Source: Hydrogenophilales bacterium (GTDB lineage Bacteria > Pseudomonadota > Gammaproteobacteria > Burkholderiales > Thiobacillaceae). From it: 64,000 nucleotides of DNA. Shown piece after piece: positions 56,693 through 64,000 of the stretch. The stretch lies in the NCBI GenBank assembly GCA_016703155.1, contig JADJCP010000001.1, positions 1,169,876 through 1,233,875 on the forward strand. The letters run 5' to 3'. The first letter of the stretch is position 1. Each line of letters begins with the position of its first letter. The notes beneath the pieces are model-generated. The model had not been told where the DNA came from. It worked only from the letters and a program-made list of their open reading frames with translations, and ran no database searches. The translations under genes and the position numbers were made by a program.

Positions 56693-59600
56693 ATGACCTT
56701 CCGTATCGGCATCGAACTCGGCCTGACCGGCGCCAGCCAGGTCAAGGATGGCCTGAAGGACATCGGCGGCGCCGCCAAGGATCTCGCCGGCGAATTCAGT
56801 AAAGGCCTGAAGGACGGCATGGACCAGGCTGTGCGCGAGATGAACCGGCCCATGGAAGAGTTGAAGACCATGGCCAACGCGGCCGCCAAGGCGCTGGACA
56901 TCCGCCCGGACTGGAAGATCCGGGAGGAGATCGATAAAACCCGCAAGGCGTATGACGATCTGAAGTCGAGTGGCCTGGCCACGACCAACGAACTGGCGCG
57001 CGCCAAGGACGCGATGAAGTCGAAGGTCGGCGAGCTGCGCCAGGAGATGGGCAAGTGGTCTGGTGACTGGGATGAGATCGCCGGCAAACTGGATCGGTTC
57101 GGCTCGAAACTCCAGTCGATTGGCGCAAAGTCGATGATCGCGGGGGCCCCGGCTATCCTGGCCGGGAAAAACAGTATCGAGGCCGAGCACAGCCTGGCCG
57201 GCATCGCCAACACCTCGGGCATCGACCCGGCGCGCGCCGAGCAGACCGTCGCGGCCTGGAAAGCGAAGATCGCCGAGTTGTCGGTGTTCACGAACCAGAA
57301 GCAATCCGAGTTGGTCGAGGCCATGGGCGTGATGGTGAGCCGTGGCCTGGACCCGGAGAAGGCGCTGGCCATGCTGGGCCCCATCGGCAACGCGGCGACG
57401 GCCACCGGCGGCAAGATCGACGACATCGCGCGCACGCTCTACGCCACCTACGACAACCTGAAGGTGCCGATTGACCAGGCCGCCAAGACTCTGGATGTCC
57501 TGGCTACGGCCGGTAACCGGGGCGCCTTCGAGCTGAAGGACATGGCGCAGTACCTGCCCAGCCTGACGGCGATTGCTGGTTCGCTGAAAATGACCGGCGT
57601 CGAGGCCACGGCCCAGATCGCGGCCGCCGCTCAAGTGGCCATGAAGGGCGCCGGAGATGCCTCGCAAGCCGCGAACAACCTCCAGAATTTCCTGCTCAAG
57701 CTGTCCGCGCCGGACACGATGGAGTCATTCAAGAAGGCCGGCATCAACCTCTCCGCCGAGATCAAGAAGGGCCTGGACAGCGGCGACCTGATCGGCCATA
57801 TCGCCGGCGTGGTGCAGCAGGCCACCAACGGCGACGCCGAGAAGATCAGCACTCTGTTCCGCGATGCCCAGGCGAAGCAGTTCATCACGCCGATGCTGGC
57901 GAACATCGACGAGTACAAGGCGATCCGCGACCAGGCCCTGGCGGCCGTGGGCACCATCGACAAGCAGAAGGCCGTGATGGAAAAGACCACGGAGGAGAAA
58001 TTCAAGGGCATCGGCATCAGCTTCGACGCGGCCATCGAGAAATCCAGCCTGTTTCAGGGCGTCCTGGACAAGATCAAAGGCACGGCCGACTGGTTCGCCG
58101 CCAATCCGGCGGTGTTCGAGCCTATTGCCACGGTGGTCACCGCCCTAGCCGTGGGCGGCGCCGGCCTGGCCGCTGCTGGCGTGGCCTTGCCGGCGATCGC
58201 CACGGGCATGGTCGCCATCGGCGCCGCCGGCCCGGCACTTGTGCTCGCCGCGCCGGCGATCGCCACGATTCTCGGCGTTGTGGCGGCGTGGAAGGTTGGC
58301 GAAGCCTTTGGTACATGGATTTATGATCAGATCACCAAAATTAATGAGGCGGTTGGTGGCGAAAAGGGCGCGACGCTAGGAACGTCTTTATATGACCTGA
58401 TTGAGGGGCCGGACGGCATACAGTCATGGCCTGGCAAGATCAAGGCCAAGGCGAGCGAATGGGCCGACGCCGGCGGCGCGCTACTCGACTCTCTCAAGGA
58501 GGGCATCAAGGCGAAAGCCGGTGAACTGCTCAACGGCCTCGGAATCGTCGCCCAGCTCGAAAAGGGCATCAAGATCGTCAGCGGCACCGTCGCTGGCTGG
58601 TACAAGGTCGGTGCCGATCTGATCGACGGCCTATGGGAAGGCATCAAGGCGACGATGCGCAAGCCCCTGGAAGCCATCGGCGACCTCGCCAAGAAGCTAC
58701 CGCAATGGGCAAAGGACTTGCTCGGTATCAAATCCCCGTCGCGGGTCTTCATGGCCATCGGTCAGGATGTCGGCGCCGGCCTGGTGGTCGGCATCGCCGA
58801 CACCGAGGAAGAGGTTCGCAAGGCTGTCGAGGGCTTGGGTCACGCGGCCATCTATGCCGGCGACGCCATGACGCTCAAGTTCATCGAGGAGCAGGAGCGG
58901 GCCATTCTGGAGTTGTCCGGCGCCCTGGATACACTCTCCGCCTCGGCCGCTGCCGGTGGCGCGCAGACCCGCGATTGGGTCGGCCGCTTCCTGCCCGCCG
59001 ACGCCGCCCAGGCCGCCGTCGAGGAGATGCAACGAGCCGAAGAGGCTGTCGGCCAGTCCTTGACCGACTCCATTATGCGCGGGCTGGAAGGCGGCATGGA
59101 TTGGGTCGAGACATTCACCGCCAAGCTGAAAGAGGTATTCGGCGCGATGGTGCTCCGCCCGATCATCCAGCCCATCGCCGCCGCCGGCAAAGAGATACTG
59201 ACCGGCTCCATCGGCCTGGCGGCCAGCAGCTTCGCCAACGCTTCGACCGGCGTCATGGGCGGGGTCGGTAGCGCGTTATCGTCTTTCTTCACGCCCGGCG
59301 CCATTGCCGCCGGCATGAGCACCGGCTTCGGTCTGGCGGCCGCCAACATCGGCGCCGCCGGCTACTTTGGCGGATTCGGCGCCAACATGGCGCTGGCGGG
59401 ATCGTCGCTGGGTACGGGCGCCATCGGCACCGCCATCGGCGCCGCCGCGCCGTATCTGCTGCCTGTCCTGGCCATTGCATCGCTGCTCGGCAACAACGAG
59501 CCAAGCGACAAAACGGCGTGGGGACACGTCGACCTCGGGTCGGGCGATACCAGCAACGTGGGCGGCATGACCGGCAAGAAGGCGCCCCGCGAGGAAACAA

Positions 59601-60607
59601 AGACCGCGCGGGATGCCATGCTGGCCACGGCCGGCAGCTATGCGGAAATCATCCGGGCCATGGGGGGCGACATCGCCGGAGAGTTGCGGCTCTCTACGGG
59701 GGAGCGCGACGGCTTGCGGGCGGACTTCGGCGCGGACGGGTCGCGGGAGATCGTGGACACCGACACCGATAAATTCTTTACGCGCCTATTCGACGCCATG
59801 ACCGAGCGCGCCGAGGGGCTGTCGGACAGCCTGCGCACCCTGTTGAGCAACTTCGACGGCACGGCCGACGAAACGCTGGAGTTCGCGACGGCAATCAAGT
59901 CCCTCATGGATTACACCAACGCCGATCCTATCGGCGAGGCGATGGAGCAGATCAGACTGGCCGGCCGCACCACCTACCAGGCCTGGCAGGACGCCGGGAC
60001 GGAAGTTCGGGATCTCGCTGCTGGTTTTGACGGGACGCTGGCGACGGCGCAGGCATTGAGCGGCGCCACCGTCAGCATGTACCAGACGGAGCTGTCGCTG
60101 GTCGGCCAGATTCAGGGCATGCTCGCCTCGACCTCGGCCATGTTCGGCGACTCGATTCGCACCATCGAGCTATCGATACTGGACAGCGCCGGGAAATACG
60201 ATTACATGCGCGCCGAAATAGACGCGGCTTTCGGCAGCCTACAAACGGCAGTCGACCCGCAGGTCATCGGCGATCTAGCCAGCCAGATCAACCGGCTGGC
60301 GATGGAGTCATACGGGTTGCTAGACGCCGGCCAGCGTACAGAGGCAGCGCCCGATTATGTGGCCTATCTGCGCGAGGTCAACACGTTGACGGTCGAGCGT
60401 CTGGACGTTTCCCAGACCCAAATAGAGAGCCAGCACGCGGCCATGGCGAGCGCGATCGAGTCGGCCATGGAGCGGGTGGCGGCTCGCATGCAGGGCGCTG
60501 CGGACACCATGCAGGCGGCGGCTAGTACGCCTGTCACCGTGACCAGCAAAGTGGATGTCGATGTCGTGGTGGACATGCCAGCAGACGTGGAAGTGAGGGT
60601 GGCATGA
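56693..60607 (+). CDS. Tail tape measure protein
   Basis: At 1304 residues this is the longest gene. It begins with helical sequence (FRIGIELGLTGASQVKDGLK), has a TP901-type core (about 115-330), a hydrophobic glycine-rich stretch (about 475-530), a PSRVFMAIGQDVGAGLVVGI region near 685-704, and an alpha-helical C-half. Tail length is set by this protein; at this size a tail of about 190-200 nm is expected by the usual ratio. The frame is intact. Confidence 0.92.
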   Translation: MTFRIGIELGLTGASQVKDGLKDIGGAAKDLAGEFSKGLKDGMDQAVREMNRPMEELKTMANAAAKALDIRPDWKIREEIDKTRKAYDDLKSSGLATTNELARAKDAMKSKVGELRQEMGKWSGDWDEIAGKLDRFGSKLQSIGAKSMIAGAPAILAGKNSIEAEHSLAGIANTSGIDPARAEQTVAAWKAKIAELSVFTNQKQSELVEAMGVMVSRGLDPEKALAMLGPIGNAATATGGKIDDIARTLYATYDNLKVPIDQAAKTLDVLATAGNRGAFELKDMAQYLPSLTAIAGSLKMTGVEATAQIAAAAQVAMKGAGDASQAANNLQNFLLKLSAPDTMESFKKAGINLSAEIKKGLDSGDLIGHIAGVVQQATNGDAEKISTLFRDAQAKQFITPMLANIDEYKAIRDQALAAVGTIDKQKAVMEKTTEEKFKGIGISFDAAIEKSSLFQGVLDKIKGTADWFAANPAVFEPIATVVTALAVGGAGLAAAGVALPAIATGMVAIGAAGPALVLAAPAIATILGVVAAWKVGEAFGTWIYDQITKINEAVGGEKGATLGTSLYDLIEGPDGIQSWPGKIKAKASEWADAGGALLDSLKEGIKAKAGELLNGLGIVAQLEKGIKIVSGTVAGWYKVGADLIDGLWEGIKATMRKPLEAIGDLAKKLPQWAKDLLGIKSPSRVFMAIGQDVGAGLVVGIADTEEEVRKAVEGLGHAAIYAGDAMTLKFIEEQERAILELSGALDTLSASAAAGGAQTRDWVGRFLPADAAQAAVEEMQRAEEAVGQSLTDSIMRGLEGGMDWVETFTAKLKEVFGAMVLRPIIQPIAAAGKEILTGSIGLAASSFANASTGVMGGVGSALSSFFTPGAIAAGMSTGFGLAAANIGAAGYFGGFGANMALAGSSLGTGAIGTAIGAAAPYLLPVLAIASLLGNNEPSDKTAWGHVDLGSGDTSNVGGMTGKKAPREETKTARDAMLATAGSYAEIIRAMGGDIAGELRLSTGERDGLRADFGADGSREIVDTDTDKFFTRLFDAMTERAEGLSDSLRTLLSNFDGTADETLEFATAIKSLMDYTNADPIGEAMEQIRLAGRTTYQAWQDAGTEVRDLAAGFDGTLATAQALSGATVSMYQTELSLVGQIQGMLASTSAMFGDSIRTIELSILDSAGKYDYMRAEIDAAFGSLQTAVDPQVIGDLASQINRLAMESYGLLDAGQRTEAAPDYVAYLREVNTLTVERLDVSQTQIESQHAAMASAIESAMERVAARMQGAADTMQAAASTPVTVTSKVDVDVVVDMPADVEVRVA

Positions 60608-61134
60608 GTCGCGACCTGTCTACGGCGTTTATCGCGGCCGGCCAGGCCCGCGTCGCGGATCCGGCCTATTTGATCGAGATCGTGTGGTCGGCGACGCTGA
60701 CCAGCCGGTTTTCGAGTCGGGGTGATCAGAGCTGGAATGGCGTTACGTGGCAGTCGGGAAGGGTCGCCAAATTCCAGCCGCTCCCTTGGGACGGTGCCGG
60801 CGGCCGTGGGCGGCTGGATCTGTTGAATGCCGATTATCTGATCGGCGCCATCGTCGGCAACCAGGTGTGCTCGGATGTGCCGGTACGCGCGTGGATTTTC
60901 TACGGCGATGATCCTGCTGTCGGCGATGTGCTGCGATTGCCCGACGCGGCCATCGATTCGGTACCAGACATCGGCGCGATCGTGCGCCTTGACCTGGCCG
61001 CCGACAACATGGGCATGCTTTACAGCCCGCGCCAGTGGATTGGGCCGGGGGTCGGCGTCAACCATGTCGACCCACCCGGGACCGTGATCCACTGGGGCGA
61101 GCAACGTATGGTTATCGGCTCGGAGGGAAGGTAA
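60604..61134 (+). CDS. Distal tail protein
   Basis: The 176-residue protein (SRDLSTAFIAAGQARVADPA, then VRAWIFYGDDPAVGDVLRLP) overlaps the tape measure stop by four bases and resembles small distal-tail proteins (DUF2163-like region) of siphovirus-type tails. No catalytic motif is visible. Confidence 0.65.
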   Translation: MSRDLSTAFIAAGQARVADPAYLIEIVWSATLTSRFSSRGDQSWNGVTWQSGRVAKFQPLPWDGAGGRGRLDLLNADYLIGAIVGNQVCSDVPVRAWIFYGDDPAVGDVLRLPDAAIDSVPDIGAIVRLDLAADNMGMLYSPRQWIGPGVGVNHVDPPGTVIHWGEQRMVIGSEGR

Positions 61135-61473
61135 ATGCCATACCCTGTATATCCCGATCTGCCCACGGCCAGAGGGTCCGACCCGGAGATCGCTTCCGGC
61201 CTCGAGCTGTTCGAGGCCGAGGACGGATCGGTGATGGGCGCCAGTCTGTGGGGCCATGACCGGGCCAAGAAAATTCCCATCCATCACCCCGGATTGACCG
61301 AGGCGCAGCGGGATACGCTGGAGGCGTTCTATGCGGCGAACAAGTGGGTGGAGATCGAGTACGTCAGCCCGACCGATTTGGTGTCGCGGATTTGTCTGTT
61401 TGTCCAACCCCCCAGGTTTAAGCGGCTGGCTGGCACGCGTTGGGACTACGACGTCGAATTGAGGGAGGTGTGA
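61135..61473 (+). CDS. Small tail-tip protein
   Basis: The 112-residue protein (PYPVYPDLPTARGSDPEIAS; TLEAFYAANKWVEIEYVSPT) lies one base after the previous gene and overlaps the next by four (TGATG). Its position fits a tail-tip adaptor. No family is recognised. Confidence 0.6.
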   Translation: MPYPVYPDLPTARGSDPEIASGLELFEAEDGSVMGASLWGHDRAKKIPIHHPGLTEAQRDTLEAFYAANKWVEIEYVSPTDLVSRICLFVQPPRFKRLAGTRWDYDVELREV

Positions 61474-64000
61474 TGGCGTATACGCCACCCACCTATGCGC
61501 ACCTCCCGAACGTTGATTGGTCGGTCAGCCAGGTGGTATCCGTACCTGCCGTGCGTTCCGATAACGGGGCCGCCGGCCCGGCCGCGCGTGCCGATCTTGA
61601 AGCCGTGGCCAGCAAGCCCGGGGATGTCCAGGCAATAGCCAGCGGCGGGCGGTCGCCTCTTCGGGCGCTGTATGGCGAGCCATGGGTCGGGGCGCAGCAA
61701 GCGAAGTATGTGGTCTATCAAGGGTGGCTGGTCATCCTCTGCATTTGGGGCTATGGGCCAATCGACGGGGTCCAGCAGCTTTACATCGGCGATCAACCTG
61801 CGCCGGCGGGGGTGCTGTCAACGCACTACACCGGGGCGGCCGGCCAAGGGATCGACCCCACGCTGGCGGCCGCGCTGGCCGCCCAGGGGGTGGTCTATAC
61901 AGATACCTTGCCAGGCCTCGCTTACTCCGTTGTCCGTGTGCCGAAAAACCTGGTCAGCGGGGTACCTGCCGTGTCGGCACGGATCAAGGGGTTGTTGTTG
62001 TACGACCCGCGCATCGACGCTACGGTTTGGTCGGATAACCCCGGCCTGGCGCTGGCGGATTTCGACGCCTCGACGCGTTACGGCATGGGGCGAGACGTCG
62101 ACTGGGATAGTGCGGCCACCCTGGCGGATCATAGCGACACGCTCGTCGGCGGGGAGCGTCGCAACACCATTAACCTGGTCATCGATCAAGTCCAGGAATC
62201 GCGTGCGTGGCGTGAGGCGATACGCACCTACGCGGAAGCGTGGATCCACCCCGAGGGGGGCCTGGATATCTTCGTGGTGGACGGCCCGTCCGACTCGGTG
62301 TTGGATATCGATGCATCAATGATGTTGGCGGGCTCGTTTAAGCCCACCAGACCGAGCCGGCGGGCGAATTCTCCAAACGCGGTATCCGTGCGCTATACGG
62401 ATCGGTCCGTGACCCCGTGGGCCGAGCACGAGGCGACCGAATTCGCGCCGGGGGTGGAGAGTGGCGCCGTGCCTCGGCGGCCATCCAGTGTCAGCTTGTT
62501 TGGTATTCATCGGCGTGGCCAGGCCACACGGGCGGCCGTGCAGCGGTTGAACTGGTTCCATCTCGCCGATCTGGCAATGGAGTGGGTGGGGTTCGACTAC
62601 GCGCTGAAACTCCGGCGCGGCGATGTGGTGCGGGTGTCGCATCCATACGGCTACACACTGAAGCGGATGCGCATCGTGGACATTTCGGCCGTGGCGGCTC
62701 GGCGCTGGCGCATCACGGTGCGGGAGTACGACCCGGCGATGTTCAGCGATGCCGTGGCGAGCGAGCCGACCTATCCGGATACCAGCCTGCCCGACCCGGC
62801 CGACCCGCCGGCGGTCACCGGCCTGACGCTGACCGAGGAGGTCTACGAGCGGGAGTCCGGGTGGTACGACACCCGTATCCGGGCCACCTGGGACAACCCA
62901 GATTATCCCTACATCGAGGAATTCAGGGTCGAGATGCTGGATGGTGCGACGCTGATTCAATCCGGTTCGCCGACGTCGGCGGAGTGGGTGTCTCCGGCTG
63001 TGCGCGAGGGGCGACATATACGGTCCGGGTGGCCGTGGTGACCTGGGTTGGGGCCGCCAGCGATTGGGTTGCGGATACGGTCACGGCGCAGGGGGAAATA
63101 TCTGCCGCCGCAACCGGTGCCGTGGATCGAGGCGACCGAGTTCGGCGGGACGGTCTATGCGACTTGGGCGCGCGGGATCGACAAGGACACGCTGCGGTAT
63201 GAGTTGCGCTATGGCCTGGTGGGTGGCACCTGGGCTTCGGCCACGGTGCTGGACGTGATTGATGGGTTGAGCGCACAGATCAATACCATCCCGGCGGGCA
63301 CGTGGGCGCTGTACGTAGACGATCTCGACAGCGTGCAGAACTACTCCGGCGCCCCGGCCACGACCACTGTCACGGTCACCCTGGACGTGAATGCCTATCT
63401 GGCCGCTGAGCACAGCCACAGCGCGCCGACCGTGGCCGGAATGTCGGAGTACCGCCTGGGCCCCACCGACCCACACCGGTATTGGTTGTCCGAGGATGCG
63501 CGCACCCGGACATCAAGCTGCCGGGCCTGCTGGATGCCTACGATGCGGCGGACCTGGCGACGTATCACGACGGGTCGCCTTCGTCTGGTTGGGCGAGGCG
63601 GAGGATTTCGAGATCTCCGGGTTGGCCGGCACCTGGCGCGGCATCGGGGACATCACAGTCCACGCCGGCGAGGCGAGTAGCCATATCGAGGTGTCGCCAG
63701 ATGCGACGTCTTGGGATCGCGGGATCAGTAGTTCGATGTTGGCCACGGGGCGTTTTGCCCGACACCTGCACCAGTCAGATTCGGGGGTGTTCGGCGTGGC
63801 GCTGGACACCCAGGAGCCTACGGGCCAGGGCGTAAGGCTGGATGTGATCCCACGGACGTACACGGGCACCGGCGCCAGCAGCGCGAGCGCGGCGACAACG
63901 ATCACGCTTGAGGCTCCGTGCGCGAAGTTCACCGAAATCATGATCACCCCAATCGGCGCGACAGAGCGCGCCAGCGCGGTGGATAACCTGATTACTGGCG
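61473..64000 (+). CDS. Tail-tip/host-specificity protein with fibronectin-like part (frameshifted, partial)
   Basis: The first 522 residues read continuously (AYTPPTYAHLPNVDWSVSQV ... DFALRRGDVV-like YALKLRRGDVVRVSHPYGYT), as in gpJ-like tail-tip proteins, and end in FN3-like sequence (PPAVTGLTLTEEVYERESGW). Frame breaks then occur at about 63008, 63093, 63503 and 63580, each repaired by one added base, after which the protein continues to the window end. Such proteins contact the host receptor. The four closely spaced breaks look like consensus error in this stretch. Confidence 0.7.

Larger units (their letters stand above)
25152..64000. mobile_element. Mu-like transposable prophage (left end to beyond the window)
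   Basis: The element contains MuA- and MuB-type transposition genes, Gam, GemA, Mor, a divergent repressor region and Mu-ordered late genes. Early genes run leftward from about 36.9 kb and late genes rightward, a bipolar layout like BcepMu rather than Mu itself. The putative left end is the TGATCAGGCGTGAG just after the pit stop. The right end is outside the window. The tail genes (long tape measure, lambda-like chaperone frameshift, no sheath gene seen) point to a siphovirus-type tail. Several genes carry single-base frame breaks. Confidence 0.9.

Noticed and set aside
62417..63202. Separate 261-residue plus-strand gene in the tail-tip region
   Set aside because: Its first two-thirds are antiphase to clear tail-tip sequence; only its last part is real and belongs to the frameshifted tail-tip gene.

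Overview
The window reads as a GC-rich betaproteobacterial chromosome. The glyA-nrdR-ribD ... ribE-ribBA-ribH-nusB-thiL order is typical of that class, and a monoheme SoxAX pair and a formate-hydrogenlyase-like membrane complex fit a respiratory, sulfur-oxidising member. The order or genus cannot be fixed from this sequence alone. About 25 kb of host DNA is followed by about 39 kb of a Mu-like transposable prophage that runs off the right edge.

Host part. Positions 1-6166 carry hyfB(partial)-C-E-F-G-I, a proton-pumping membrane complex related to hydrogenase-4. Its large subunit has lost all four Ni-binding cysteines, so it looks like an Ehr-type (energy-converting-hydrogenase-related) complex rather than a hydrogenase. 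Two structured palindromic elements sit in two of its gene gaps. A convergent soxA-soxX pair follows (6311-7939), then a small DMT-family protein, glyA, nrdR and ribD. The riboflavin cluster is interrupted at 11.6-18.6 kb by a defence island: type I restriction (hsdR, then an hsdM-hsdS fusion split by a frameshift in a GC-rich repeat) and a two-gene XRE/ImmA-peptidase plus PIN-domain module. The riboflavin genes then resume, followed by nusB, thiL, a transglutaminase-like protein and a decayed phosphate-uptake locus (frameshifted DUF47 gene, N-terminally deleted pit).

Prophage. Early genes run leftward from a near-consensus promoter at 36952-36980 whose spacer is a perfect operator palindrome. 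They include a Ner-like protein, MuA-type transposase, MuB-type ATPase, Gam, HU, GemA and a Mor activator. The repressor and all late genes run rightward: a nuclease/Excalibur cargo, the lysis set (endolysin, holin, nested Rz/Rz1), Mu gp25-gp28-like genes, portal, MuF, a protease/capsid polyprotein, neck and tail genes, an expressed -1 frameshift signal between the two tail-chaperone genes, tape measure and tail tip. This bipolar layout resembles BcepMu.

The most notable system is a diversity-generating retroelement (DGR) inserted between portal and MuF: a Mtd-like target gene with a 117-bp variable repeat, avd, a matching template repeat and a DGR reverse transcriptase. Template and variable repeats differ at 17 positions, and every one is an adenine in the template. 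A hairpin with a GRNA-type loop follows the target gene.

Caution: at least a dozen genes, mostly in the prophage, are broken by single-base indels, usually in short homopolymers. This may be consensus error or real decay; it affects how the reverse transcriptase, MuB, GemA, capsid and tail-tip entries should be read.
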